Shown here: in pieces, positions 36,119 to 44,730 of the stretch
Numbering within the stretch: position 1 is the stretch's first letter
How the letters are laid out: each line of letters starts with the position of its first letter
Assembly: GCA_003241785.1 (NCBI GenBank)
Contig: QFPW01000022.1
Span: 1 to 55,580 of the forward strand
DNA length: 55,580 nt
Reading direction: 5' to 3'
Source of the DNA: Rhodovulum sulfidophilum
GTDB taxonomy: Bacteria; Pseudomonadota; Alphaproteobacteria; Rhodobacterales; Rhodobacteraceae
Notes under the pieces: model-generated
Database searches by the model: none
Told to the model about the DNA's origin: nothing
The model's input: only the letters and a program-made list of their open reading frames with translations
Position numbers and translations under genes: made by a program

Positions 36119-36139
36119 GCCCGGGATCCTCTCCCGGGC
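36119..36139. repeat. Single REP-like palindrome after the tRNA pair
   Basis: GCCCGGGA and TCCCGGGC around a 5-base loop, the same 8-5-8 layout as the doublet palindromes. It could terminate the tRNA transcript. Confidence 0.55.
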
Positions 36140-36159
36140 CGCGAAGCACGTCCAATTCC

Positions 36160-36354
36160 CGGCGCCCTTGTTCCGCCCGCCTGGCGCTCCACCGGCGGCT
36201 CGCTTCTTTCATGGTTCATACGGCCTAGAAATCTATCGGGCAGTCCGCGCAAGGCCCATCGGGCCCGGAGCGAGGGGCCCCGCCAACAGGCGGGGAGAAA
36301 CCCTTCCCTCGCGGCCAACGGGCCGCTCCGCCGCGCCGGCCGTCAGGCCGGCGC
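36160..36354 (+). repeat. Structured dispersed repeat, copy C (right-hand half only)
   Basis: Contains the GTTCATACGGCC block (36214-36225), V1 (GGCCC/GGGCC, 36253-36265), C1 (36278-36295), C2 (36311-36326) and V2 (GCGCCGGCC/GGCCGGCGC with GTCA loop, 36333-36354). The REP doublet and left-hand block of copies A and B are missing. Constant blocks are near identical to those copies, and the V stems differ again. Confidence 0.85.
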
Positions 36355-36359
36355 CACGC

Positions 36360-36406
36360 CCGGGCCGCGCCAAACGGGCTCGCAAGAGCCCGGCGGCGCG
36401 GCCCGG
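36360..36406 (-). terminator. Large compound hairpin before the lipoprotein gene's 3' end
   Basis: A 12-bp outer stem (36360-36371 with 36395-36406) encloses a second 6-bp hairpin with GCAA loop (36376-36391). It sits 15 bp from the stop of the minus-strand gene and just beyond repeat copy C, so it may terminate both directions. Confidence 0.55.
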
Positions 36407-36420
36407 ACCGCCCCTCCCGC

Positions 36421-37554
36421 CTAGATCCGGCTCGCGTAGCAGGTGACGCCGCCCCCGACCGTGTCGGCCTGGATTCGCCGCGGCAGCTCGACGCGCGCGA
36501 GCAGCGCCCGGCTCGTCTCGGTGCCCGGGAAACGGTCGGTGTAGAGCTTGATCCAGCCGCGCGCGGAATTGCCGAAGGGCGTGATCTGCGCGTTTGGCCG
36601 GAACGGACCGGCGTCGCCCGGGTTGCGGTCGGCCGAGGCGTAGACGTCGACGAGGGCGTTGTCGTCCGAGGCGCGGATCAGGAAGTTCACCGCGTCGGTC
36701 AGGCTCTTGCCGTCGACCTCGGTCGCGTAGAGATCCACGCCCTGCGACAGGCCGATCTGCGCCGCGTAGACCATGAGCGAGACATTGCGGCTCGAATTCT
36801 CCAGCGCCTTGACGCCGCGGTCCGATTCGAGCGGGAAGCTGCCGTCCGGCCGCATCGCGCGGAGCTGGCGCAGGAAGCCCTGATCCATCCCCTTCTGGTA
36901 GCGCGCGCGGTCGCCCGACATCGCGCCGAGCAGCATGTCGTTCGCGCCCCGGAACGCGCCGGCGTTGTTCTCGCCCGGATGGGCGTCGGTGTATCGCGCG
37001 GCGCGGCCCAGCCACTCGTCGATCAGCGCGCGGTCCTCGGGCGTCGCCGCCGGCGTCTGGCGCAGGATCTGCCAGGCCGGGAGCGCCGAGCCCATGCCCT
37101 CGATCACCGCGCCGGCGGCCGAATTGTTCGGCTCCGCCGGCAGCCAGGCATTGGCCGTCGCATGCGCGCGGAGCGCGTCGATGTCGCGCCGCGCCCGCGC
37201 CATGTCGTGGTCCATCAGCACGCGGAAGGCGCTGATGTTGAGCGCGCGGCCGAAATCGCGCGGCGCGCGGGTATATTCGGGCTTCGCCCCCGCCGGAAAG
37301 GCCGCGACCGAGGGCTGGAGCAGCGGGCCATAATCGACGAGATCCCGATCCCGCGGACAGACCGGCGCGCCCATCATCGTCCCGGTCGAGCCGTTGTTCG
37401 CATGCAGCGCGGCGGAGCGGCTCGCGACCGGGAAGAGCGCGTTCGCCCCCTCGACCGCCCCCGAGCCGCCGAAGGCGCCCGGGCCGCCCGGCTGGGCGGC
37501 GCAGCCCGCGAGAATGAGAACACCGGCGCCCAGCAGACCGTTCAAGCGTCGCAT
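36421..37554 (-). CDS. Alginate-lyase-like lipoprotein
   Basis: 377 residues. Signal MRRLNGLLGAGVLILAGC gives a lipobox LAGC with Cys18, so it is membrane-anchored. The body is all-helical and resembles the alginate-lyase (alpha/alpha toroid) superfamily: AWLPAEPNNSAAGAVIEG, ENNAGAFRGANDMLLGA and FRPNAQITPFGNSARGW look like the Asn-rich substrate groove. The classical NNHxxxxG His is replaced (NNAGAFRG), so lyase activity is uncertain and it may only bind polysaccharide. ATG at 37554 preferred because it begins the lipoprotein signal. Confidence 0.6.
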   Translation of the reverse strand: MRRLNGLLGAGVLILAGCAAQPGGPGAFGGSGAVEGANALFPVASRSAALHANNGSTGTMMGAPVCPRDRDLVDYGPLLQPSVAAFPAGAKPEYTRAPRDFGRALNISAFRVLMDHDMARARRDIDALRAHATANAWLPAEPNNSAAGAVIEGMGSALPAWQILRQTPAATPEDRALIDEWLGRAARYTDAHPGENNAGAFRGANDMLLGAMSGDRARYQKGMDQGFLRQLRAMRPDGSFPLESDRGVKALENSSRNVSLMVYAAQIGLSQGVDLYATEVDGKSLTDAVNFLIRASDDNALVDVYASADRNPGDAGPFRPNAQITPFGNSARGWIKLYTDRFPGTETSRALLARVELPRRIQADTVGGGVTCYASRI

Positions 37555-37742
37555 CGTCGAAAATCCCTCCCCAATCCGTCGCCGTCCCTGATAGCGGCCC
37601 CGGCCGGTCATGGGAACCGCCGGGGCCCGATCCGGGGTGCCCCGCCGGAGCCCGGTTGTATCCGGGCACCGGGCCGATATGATGGTAGCGGGCACGGACG
37701 GTCCGCGCCCCGTTTCGCGTGCCCGGAGCCGTCCACAGCATC

Positions 37743-38558
37743 ATGCCGATCGGTGTCTTCGACAGCGGCCTCGGGGGGCTCACGATCCTCGACGCGCTGC
37801 GCCGGGCCCTGCCCGCCCAGGATTTCGTCTATCTCGGCGACAACGCCAACGCGCCCTACGGCCCCCGGCCGCCGGCCGAGATCCACGATCTCACCGTCGC
37901 CGGCGTGACCCGGCTCTTCGACGCCGGCTGCGGCCTCGTCATCCTCGCCTGTAACACCGCCTCGGCCGTCGCGCTGCATGATCTGCAGGTGAACTGGCTC
38001 GATCCGTCCGCGCATCGCGTGCTCGGGGTCTTCGTGCCGGTGATCGAGCATCTCACGCGCCGCGACTGGGGCGACAACGCGCCGCCGACGCATACCGGCC
38101 TGCGCGACGTGGCGCTCTTCGCCACCGCCGCGACGGTCGCGAGCGGCGCCTTCCCGCGCGAGCTGCGCTTCCGCGCCCGCGACGTGACCGTGGTCCCGCG
38201 CGCCTGCGAGGGGCTCGTCGAGGCGATCGAGGCCGGCGACCTCGCCGCCGCCGCCGCCGTGGCGCGCGGCCATGTCGCGGCGCTCCTGCGCGACCTGCCC
38301 GCGCCGCAATCGGCCGTGCTCGGCTGCACCCACTACCCGCTGGTCGAGGCGGCGTTCCGCGCGGCGCTGCCGGCCGAGACGACGCTCGTCTCGCAGCCGA
38401 GCCTGATCGCCGCGAGCCTCGCCGACTACCTGCGCCGCCATCCGCGCTTCGCCGGCGGGACCGGGGCGCTCGACTATCTCACCACCGGCGATCCCGCCTC
38501 GGTCGGGGCGCGGGCGCGGGTCTTCACCGGCGCCGAGACGCCGTTCCGCGCGGCCTGA
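37743..38558 (+). CDS. murI: Glutamate racemase
   Basis: Makes D-glutamate for peptidoglycan. 271 residues; N-terminal IGVFDSGLGGLTILDALR; catalytic cysteines Cys70 (LACNTASAVAL) and Cys195 (LGCTHYPL); YLGDNANAPYG substrate loop. An in-frame GTG at 37719 is possible, but ATG 37743 starts the fold directly. Its product links it metabolically to the dgc/dat operon elsewhere in the window. Confidence 0.93.
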   Translation: MPIGVFDSGLGGLTILDALRRALPAQDFVYLGDNANAPYGPRPPAEIHDLTVAGVTRLFDAGCGLVILACNTASAVALHDLQVNWLDPSAHRVLGVFVPVIEHLTRRDWGDNAPPTHTGLRDVALFATAATVASGAFPRELRFRARDVTVVPRACEGLVEAIEAGDLAAAAAVARGHVAALLRDLPAPQSAVLGCTHYPLVEAAFRAALPAETTLVSQPSLIAASLADYLRRHPRFAGGTGALDYLTTGDPASVGARARVFTGAETPFRAA

Positions 38559-38650
38559 GCGCGGCCGCGACCGGCCAGCCGATTGATCGCGCCGGGGCTT
38601 TGCTCTAAGTGCCGCGAAAGGCCCGCGGCGTGGCGGGGACGGGAGTTCCG

Positions 38651-39682
38651 ATGACCAAGACCTACGACGTCGCCATCCTCGGCGCGAGCGGCTACACCGG
38701 CGCCGAGCTCGCGCGGCTGATCGCCACCCATCCGGCGATCCGGATCGCCACGCTCACCGCCGACCGCAAGGCCGGCCAGAGCATGGGCGCGGTCTTCCCG
38801 CATCTGCGCCATCTCGACCTGCCCACCCTCACGACCATCGACGCGGTGGATTTCGCCGGCATCGACCTCGCCTTCTGCGCGCTGCCGCATGCGACGAGCC
38901 AGGAGGTGATCGCGAAGCTGCCGCGCGACCTCAAGGTCGTCGACCTCTCGGCCGATTTCCGCATCCGCGACCCGAAGGTCTATGCGAAATGGTACGGGCA
39001 CGAGCATCTCGCGCTCGACCTGCAGGAGGAGGCGGTCTACGGGCTGACCGAATTCTACCGCGACGAGATCAAGGCGGCGCGGCTCGTCGCCGGCACCGGC
39101 TGCAACGCCGCGACCGGGATCTACGCGCTGCTGCCGCTCTTGCGCGCGGGCGTGATCGACCCCGATTCGATCATCATCGACCTCGCCACCGGCGTCTCCG
39201 GCGCCGGCCGCTCGCCCAAGGAAGGCTCGCTGCATTCGGAGGTCTCCGAGGGGTTCCACGCCTATAACGTCGCGAAGCACCGGCATCTCGCCGAGTTCGA
39301 CCAGGAATTCACCAAGGCCGCCGGCCGCCCGGTGGAGGTCACCTTCACGCCGCATCTCCTGCCGCAGAACCGTGGCATCCTCGCCACCGTCTATGTCCGG
39401 GGCGAGCCGGAGGCGGTGCACGCGGCGCTGGCCGAGGCCTACGCGGGCGAGCCCTTCATGGTGGTGCTGCCGCTCGGCGAGGCGCCGGCGACGCGGCATG
39501 TCCGGGGCTCGAACTTCGTCCATCTCGGCGTGATCCCCGACCGGCGGCCCGGCTGGGTCATGGTGTTCTCGACGCTCGACAACCTCACCAAGGGCTCCTC
39601 GGGCCAGGCGCTGCAGAACGCCAACCTGATGCTCGGCCTGCCGGAGACGGCCGGGCTCATGGCAGCGCCGCTCTTCCCATGA
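38651..39682 (+). CDS. argC: N-acetyl-gamma-glutamyl-phosphate reductase
   Basis: Third step of arginine synthesis. 343 residues; NADP motif ILGASGYTGAELARL; catalytic Cys151 in VAGTGCNAATGIYALLPL; TFTPHLLPQNRGILAT and the C-terminal NLTKGSSGQALQN loop. ATG 38651 follows GGGACGGGAG. It consumes the phosphorylated form of N-acetyl-L-glutamate, the metabolite also predicted as product of DgcA. Confidence 0.96.
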   Translation: MTKTYDVAILGASGYTGAELARLIATHPAIRIATLTADRKAGQSMGAVFPHLRHLDLPTLTTIDAVDFAGIDLAFCALPHATSQEVIAKLPRDLKVVDLSADFRIRDPKVYAKWYGHEHLALDLQEEAVYGLTEFYRDEIKAARLVAGTGCNAATGIYALLPLLRAGVIDPDSIIIDLATGVSGAGRSPKEGSLHSEVSEGFHAYNVAKHRHLAEFDQEFTKAAGRPVEVTFTPHLLPQNRGILATVYVRGEPEAVHAALAEAYAGEPFMVVLPLGEAPATRHVRGSNFVHLGVIPDRRPGWVMVFSTLDNLTKGSSGQALQNANLMLGLPETAGLMAAPLFP

Positions 39683-39695
39683 GGATGTCGCGCCC

Positions 39696-40544
39696 GTGAT
39701 ACGGAAGTCCTGGAACGGCTGCGTGGTGCTCTGGAACGCGCTCAACCGCTTCCAGAGCAACGACGGCTCGGCGATGGCGGGCTACATCGCCTTCTCCGGC
39801 CTGCTGTCGATCTTCCCCTTCCTCATCTTCGCGGCGACCCTGACCGGCATCATGGTCGGCGAGAGCCGCTCCGAGCGGGTGATCGACGCGCTGTTCCAGA
39901 TCGCGCCGCAGCACGTCGCGCTCACGCTCGAGCCGGTGGTCGAGGAGGTGCTCGGCAAGCAGTCGAGCGAGGTCCTGACCCTCTCGGCGCTTTTCGCCGT
40001 CTGGGTCGCCTCGAACGCGGTCGAGGCGTTCCGCATCGCCTTCGACCGCGCCTATGGCATCATCGACCCGCGGCATTTCGTGGTGAACCGGGCGATGGCG
40101 CTCGGGATCGTGCTCCTCGGCGCGGTGGTCGCCGCGCTCCTCGGCGTCTCGATCCTGCTCAGTCCGATCATCCTGCACCTGCTCGCGGAACGGGCGAATG
40201 TCTCGGTGCCCTGGGTCGCGGGCTACGTCACCTACGGATTCGGCATCGTGGTCTTCCTCGGCTTCCTGATGCTGATGCACCGCTGGCTGCCGGGGCGGCA
40301 CCTGCCGGGCACGGTGATCTGGCCCGGCGTGATCGTCACCGCGGTGATATGGCTCATCGCCGCCGGCGGCTTCACGCTCTATCTGAGCTACACGCCCACC
40401 TACACCGTCACCTATGGGACCTTGGCGGGGGTTATCATCACGCTCATGTTCTTCTACCTGACGGGAGCGACGATTATATTCGGGGCGGAACTGAACGCGG
40501 AACTGAACAAGCTCGCGCCGATTCAGCGGCAGGTGGTCTACTGA
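39696..40544 (+). CDS. YihY/BrkB-family membrane protein
   Basis: 282 residues with six hydrophobic segments. The N-terminal region FQSNDGSAMAGYIAFSGLLSIFPFL is the family signature, and GAELNAEL closes the last helix, as in YihY/virulence factor BrkB (often mislabelled RNase BN). GTG start 13 bp after argC, preceded by GAGG. The molecular role is unknown. Confidence 0.87.
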   Translation: MIRKSWNGCVVLWNALNRFQSNDGSAMAGYIAFSGLLSIFPFLIFAATLTGIMVGESRSERVIDALFQIAPQHVALTLEPVVEEVLGKQSSEVLTLSALFAVWVASNAVEAFRIAFDRAYGIIDPRHFVVNRAMALGIVLLGAVVAALLGVSILLSPIILHLLAERANVSVPWVAGYVTYGFGIVVFLGFLMLMHRWLPGRHLPGTVIWPGVIVTAVIWLIAAGGFTLYLSYTPTYTVTYGTLAGVIITLMFFYLTGATIIFGAELNAELNKLAPIQRQVVY

Positions 40545-40572
40545 GAGCCACGCGGGCAGGAAGGGGAGCAAG

Positions 40573-41031
40573 ATGGCGGTCGGCCTCAGGAAGCGGCGCC
40601 GGATCCAGCTCGTGATGATCGGGGCCGCGATGCTCGTGGTCGCGACCGGCATCGTCGGCTATGCGATGCGCGACGGGATCGAGTTCTTCCGCAGCCCGAG
40701 CCAGATCGCCGAGCACCCGCCGACCCCCGGCGAGCGGTTCCGGCTCGGCGGCCTCGTCGCCGAGGGCTCCGTCGCCAAGGACGGCGCCCGCGTCCATTTC
40801 GACATCACCGACGGCGGCGCGACCCAGGCGGTGGTCTTCGCGGGCATCCCCCCCGACCTCTTCCGCGAGGGCCAGGGCGTGATCGCCACCGGCACGATCG
40901 AGGACGGCACCTTCGTCGCGAGCGAGATCCTCGCCAAGCACGACGAGAACTACATGCCGAAGGAAGTCGCCGACGCGCTGAAGGAACAGGGCCTGTTCAA
41001 GCCCGAGGACGGCGCCAAGCCCGAGAGCTGA
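40573..41031 (+). CDS. ccmE: Cytochrome c maturation heme chaperone CcmE
   Basis: Periplasmic, membrane-anchored OB-fold protein that carries heme covalently to CcmF/H. 152 residues: one N-terminal helix after KKRRRIQLVMIG-like basic start, GGLVAEGSV strand, and the heme-binding His123 in LAKHDENYMP. First ccm gene of the locus; ccmF follows only after a two-gene lysis cassette. Confidence 0.95.
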   Translation: MAVGLRKRRRIQLVMIGAAMLVVATGIVGYAMRDGIEFFRSPSQIAEHPPTPGERFRLGGLVAEGSVAKDGARVHFDITDGGATQAVVFAGIPPDLFREGQGVIATGTIEDGTFVASEILAKHDENYMPKEVADALKEQGLFKPEDGAKPES

Positions 41032-41058
41032 GGCGCGGCGGGCGTAAGCTGGCCGTAG

Positions 41059-41077
41059 GGTGGGCGATTCGCCCACC
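41059..41077. repeat. Short palindrome of the GTAGGGTGGGC type
   Basis: GGTGGGCG-ATT-CGCCCACC, preceded by GTA. The same arms with a different centre occur at 49170-49188. It may terminate ccmE transcription. The rest of 41078-41235 shows no gene. Confidence 0.65.
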
Positions 41078-41235
41078 ACCACCGCCGCGCCCCGCGTAAA
41101 GCCCGCCTTAGCCATTTCCTGCCAGGGTCCCGGGCTTCGGGCGCGGGACATTCCCCGCGCCCCTCACGAAGGACCGAGCGGCCGCGGGCGCTCCCCTTCG
41201 TCCCGGCTCCGGTCCGCTTGGATCAGGAGCCGACC

Positions 41236-41847
41236 ATGCACACCGTGGAAAGCCTCGCGCGCGACATCGTCCGGCGCGAGGGCGGATATGTGAACGACCC
41301 CGACGACCCCGGCGGGGCGACCAATCTCGGCGTCACGCTGGCGACGCTCCGGAGCCTCGGGATCGACCTCGACGGCGACGGGGCGGTCGGCACCGCCGAC
41401 CTGCGCGCGCTGACGCCCGACCAGGCGGCCGCGATCTATCTGCGGCACTATTACGAGAAGCCGGGGATCGGCCTCCTGCCCGAGCCGATCCGCGCCAGCG
41501 TCTTCGACATGCAGGTCAACGCCGGCGCCAACGCGGTCAAGATCCTGCAGCGGCTGATCGCCGCCTTCGGGGTCGCGGTGCGGGAGGACGGGGTGATCGG
41601 CCCCGGCACGGCCCGGGCGGCGGCGAAGGTCATGGCGATGGCGCCCGATCATTTCGCCGACGCCTACGGCATCGCGCGGCGCAACTACTACTACCGCCTC
41701 GGCGACCTGCGCCCGGCCAGCCGGAAGTTCGCCCGCGCCCGCGACGGCGGCAAGGGCGGCTGGATCACCCGCGCCGAGGAATTCATCGCCCGGCGCTTCC
41801 ATCTCAGCCGCGCGCAGCACGACGGGAGGGTCCGGGCATGGGGCTGA
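41236..41847 (+). CDS. GH108 endolysin (GTA-type N-acetylmuramidase)
   Basis: 203 residues. The N-terminal GH108 catalytic domain (about 1-95) has the active-site Glu15 in RREGGYVNDPDDPGGATNLGVT-like signature (EGGYVN, DPGG, TNLG visible). A C-terminal peptidoglycan-binding domain (about 100-180) holds DGVIGPGTARA. The enzyme cuts the peptidoglycan glycan backbone. It overlaps the holin gene by 10 bp. In Rhodobacter capsulatus an equivalent unlinked endolysin-holin pair frees gene-transfer-agent particles, and that use is inferred here. No signal peptide, so it relies on the holin. Confidence 0.87.
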   Translation: MHTVESLARDIVRREGGYVNDPDDPGGATNLGVTLATLRSLGIDLDGDGAVGTADLRALTPDQAAAIYLRHYYEKPGIGLLPEPIRASVFDMQVNAGANAVKILQRLIAAFGVAVREDGVIGPGTARAAAKVMAMAPDHFADAYGIARRNYYYRLGDLRPASRKFARARDGGKGGWITRAEEFIARRFHLSRAQHDGRVRAWG

Positions 41848-42392
41848 TGGCAAGCGCGCTCGGCGCGCGCGAGGTGGCGGGCGCCGCGCGCGACCTCGCC
41901 GGGGTCCTCGTCGGCGACCGCGCCGCCCGCGAGGCCGCCGAGGCGGAGCTCGGCCAGGCCGCGCTCGCGCAGTTCGGCGCGGAGTTCCGGCGCGCGCCGG
42001 CGGGCCGGTTCGACCGGTTCATGGACGGGCTGAACCGCCTGCCCCGGCCGCTCCTGGTCGGCGGCACACTCGGCCTCTTCGCCCATGCGATGGTCGCGCC
42101 CGAGAGCTTCGCGCGGCGGATGGAGTCGCTCGCGCTGGTGCCCGAGCCGCTCTGGTGGCTGCTCGGCGCCATCGTCTCCTTCTACTTCGGCGCGCGCGAG
42201 CTCCACTACGCGCGCGGCCGGAGCCGGCCCGCCGCGGCCGCGACCGAGGAACCCGCGCGGCCAGGCCAGCCCTTCCTCGGCGCCCTCCTCGCCCGCGCGA
42301 AACCCGCGCCGACCCCGCCGACCCCCGCCGAACGCGCCGCCGACCCGAACTTCAACGCCGCGCTCGAGGAATGGCGCGCGACGCGCCGGTGA
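41838..42392 (+). CDS. Holin of the GTA three-TM family
   Basis: 184 residues. An amphipathic Ala/Arg-rich N-terminus (1-45) is followed by LNRLPRPLLVGGTLGLFAHAMVAPESFARRMESLALVPEPLWWLLGAIVSFYFGARE-like segments, read here as two to three membrane helices (about 70-86 and 103-122). The C-terminus is a Pro/Ala-rich tail. The layout matches the 'holin of 3TMs, for gene-transfer release' family. It forms pores letting the endolysin reach the wall. Start overlaps the endolysin stop. Confidence 0.8.
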   Translation: MGLMASALGAREVAGAARDLAGVLVGDRAAREAAEAELGQAALAQFGAEFRRAPAGRFDRFMDGLNRLPRPLLVGGTLGLFAHAMVAPESFARRMESLALVPEPLWWLLGAIVSFYFGARELHYARGRSRPAAAATEEPARPGQPFLGALLARAKPAPTPPTPAERAADPNFNAALEEWRATRR

Positions 42393-42399
42393 TCGCGCT

Positions 42400-42566
42400 G
42401 TCCCGGGCCCGACCCGGGACCTCGACGCCCGGACGCCGCGCAATGGACTCGAGGCCCCGGGTCAAGCCCGGGGCAGCGCTTGGCGCGAGGCGCTCCGCCC
42501 GCGTTCATACAGGTTTGCTAACCTGGAGAGCAGTCGAGAGCCGGGCCAACGGGCCCGGCTCCACTT
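42400..42566 (+). repeat. REP doublet D with a diverged structured tail
   Basis: Palindromes GTCCCGGG/CCCGGGAC (42400-42420) and GCCCCGGG/CCCGGGGC (42454-42474) form a doublet 7 bp after the holin stop. After them come GTTCATAC (42503-42510), a hairpin AGGTT/AACCT (42511-42524) and a 10-bp hairpin with AACG loop (42538-42561). The order and loop sequences recall copies A-C, but the constant blocks have diverged. The rest of the gap (42567-42747) holds further GC palindromes and no gene. Confidence 0.65.
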
Positions 42567-42747
42567 GAAGAGGACTCGCGCGCGCACCGCGCGCTCCCCC
42601 TGGCCGCAAAGGCGGCCCGCGGCCACCGGCCGCGCCTCCGCGGCCCCCCGCATGCGACCAAAGGCGCCCCCCTCTCACGGGCGCGCGAATTGCCCCGCCC
42701 GGCGTTTCGGACCATAGTGCGGCCCGCGTCTAGCCGAGGGGGAAGCC

Positions 42748-44727
42748 ATGATCGTCGAACTGGGCCATTTCGCCCTGATCCTGGCCTTTCTGGTCGCCCT
42801 CGCCCAGATGGCGGTGCCGATGGTCGGCGCCCAGAAGGGCTGGACCGACTGGATGCGCGTCGCCGTTCCCGCCGCGAGCGCGCAGTTCTTCCTGACCGCC
42901 TTCGCCTTCCTCGCGCTGATGCACGCCTTCGTCGTCTCGGATTTCTCGGTCCGCCTCGTCGCCGAGAATTCGCATTCGATGAAGCCGATGCTCTACAAGG
43001 TCGCCGGGACCTGGGGGAACCACGAGGGCTCGATGATGCTCTGGATGCTGATCCTGACGCTGTTCGGCGCCATGGTCGGCTGGGGCGGTGCGAACCTGCC
43101 GCCCGCGCTCAAGGCCAGGGTGCTGAGCGTCCAGGCCTCGATCGCGGTCGCCTTCTTCGCCTTCATCCTCTGGACCTCGAACCCGTTCATCCGCCTGCCG
43201 AACCCGCCGATCGACGGCAACGACCTCAACCCGCTGCTGCAGGACCCCGGCCTCGCCTTCCATCCGCCGTTCCTCTACCTCGGCTATGTCGGGCTTTCGA
43301 TGGCGTTTTCCTTCGCCATCGCCGCGCTGATCGAGGGCCGGGTCGACGCCGCCTGGGCGCGCTGGGTGCGGCCCTGGACGCTGCTCGCCTGGGTGTTCCT
43401 GACCATCGGCATCGCCTTCGGCTCGATCTGGGCCTATTACGAGCTCGGCTGGGGCGGCTGGTGGTTCTGGGACCCGGTCGAGAACGTCAGCTTTATGCCC
43501 TGGCTCATTTCCTGCGCGCTGCTCCACTCCGCGATCGTGGTCGAGAAGCGCGACAGCCTGAAGAGCTGGACCATCCTGCTCGCGATCCTCGCCTTCTCCT
43601 TCTCGATGGTCGGCGCCTTCATCGTGCGCTCCGGCGTCATCACCTCGGTCCACGCCTTCGCCAACGATCCCGATCGCGGCGTCTTCCTGCTCATGATCCT
43701 CGCCGCCTTCACCGGCGGCTCGCTGATGCTCTACGCCTGGCGCGCGGCGGAGCTGCGCTCCGGCGCGGTCTTCGGCCTCGTCAGCCGCGAGAGCGGGATC
43801 GTCTTCAACAACGTCCTCCTGGTCGTCGCGACCCTTGTCGTCTTCTTCGGCACGCTCTGGCCGCTGATCGCCGAGGTCACCTCGGGCCGCAAGATCTCGG
43901 TCGGCGCGCCGTTCTTCAACCTCGCCTTCACCCCCTTCATGATCGCGATCGCGATCATCCTGCCGGTCTTCGCGATGCTGCCCTGGAAGCGCGGCGCGCT
44001 CGGCAAGATCGCGCGCCAGCTGCGCGGCATCGCGGTGCTGGCGCTCGCCCTCGGCGCGCTGGTCTGGCAGCTCCAGACCGGCCGCTCGCCGCTGGCGCCG
44101 ATCGGGGTGGCGCTCGCCGCCTGGCTGGTGCTCGGCGCCTGCGCCGATCTCCTGATCCGCGCCCGGCTCGGCGACGTGCCCTTGGCCGAGACCGCGCGGC
44201 GTCTCAGGAACCTGCCCCGCGCCGACTGGGGCAAGGCGCTCGCGCATGGCGGTCTCGGCCTCTCAATCCTCGGCATCGCCTGCATCACCGCCTGGGCGAG
44301 CGAGGACATCCGCGTCGCCCGCCTCGGCGAGAGCTGGCCGGTCGCGGACTACACGCTCCGCCTCGACGCGGTGGAGGACGCCGAGGGCCCGAACTACCAG
44401 ACCGAGACCGCCACGATCACCGTGCTCCGGGGTGACAGGGTGGTGGCGACGCTCCATCCGCAGAAGCGCTTCTATCCGGTGCAGCAGATGCCGACGACCG
44501 AGGCGGCGATCGACCGCGGCCTCGGCCGCGACCTCTACGTGGCGCTCGGCGACGCGCAGCCCGACGGCGGCTGGGCGGTCCGCACCTATGTGAAGCCGCT
44601 CGCGAACTGGATCTGGATCGGCGCGATGGTCATGGCGCTCGGCGGGGTCGTGAGCCTCACCGACCGGCGCTACCGCGTCGGCGCCCCGGCGGCCCGCGCC
44701 CCGCGCGCCGCGGTCCCGGCGGAATAG
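42748..44727 (+). CDS. ccmF: Cytochrome c heme lyase subunit CcmF
   Basis: 659-residue polytopic membrane protein (about 14-15 helices) that ligates heme to apocytochrome c with CcmH. The tryptophan-rich periplasmic WWD motif is WGGWWFWDPVEN, and heme-liganding His are seen in the N-terminal GNHEGSMMLW and later SGVITSVHAF. Normal length. Followed 3 bp later by ccmH. Confidence 0.96.
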   Translation: MIVELGHFALILAFLVALAQMAVPMVGAQKGWTDWMRVAVPAASAQFFLTAFAFLALMHAFVVSDFSVRLVAENSHSMKPMLYKVAGTWGNHEGSMMLWMLILTLFGAMVGWGGANLPPALKARVLSVQASIAVAFFAFILWTSNPFIRLPNPPIDGNDLNPLLQDPGLAFHPPFLYLGYVGLSMAFSFAIAALIEGRVDAAWARWVRPWTLLAWVFLTIGIAFGSIWAYYELGWGGWWFWDPVENVSFMPWLISCALLHSAIVVEKRDSLKSWTILLAILAFSFSMVGAFIVRSGVITSVHAFANDPDRGVFLLMILAAFTGGSLMLYAWRAAELRSGAVFGLVSRESGIVFNNVLLVVATLVVFFGTLWPLIAEVTSGRKISVGAPFFNLAFTPFMIAIAIILPVFAMLPWKRGALGKIARQLRGIAVLALALGALVWQLQTGRSPLAPIGVALAAWLVLGACADLLIRARLGDVPLAETARRLRNLPRADWGKALAHGGLGLSILGIACITAWASEDIRVARLGESWPVADYTLRLDAVEDAEGPNYQTETATITVLRGDRVVATLHPQKRFYPVQQMPTTEAAIDRGLGRDLYVALGDAQPDGGWAVRTYVKPLANWIWIGAMVMALGGVVSLTDRRYRVGAPAARAPRAAVPAE

Positions 44728-44730
44728 GCC

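Noticed and set aside
41236..42392. Prophage remnant
   Set aside because: Only an endolysin and a holin of the GTA-release family are present; no integrase, capsid or tail gene and no att-like repeat. The GTA lysis cassette is a better fit.
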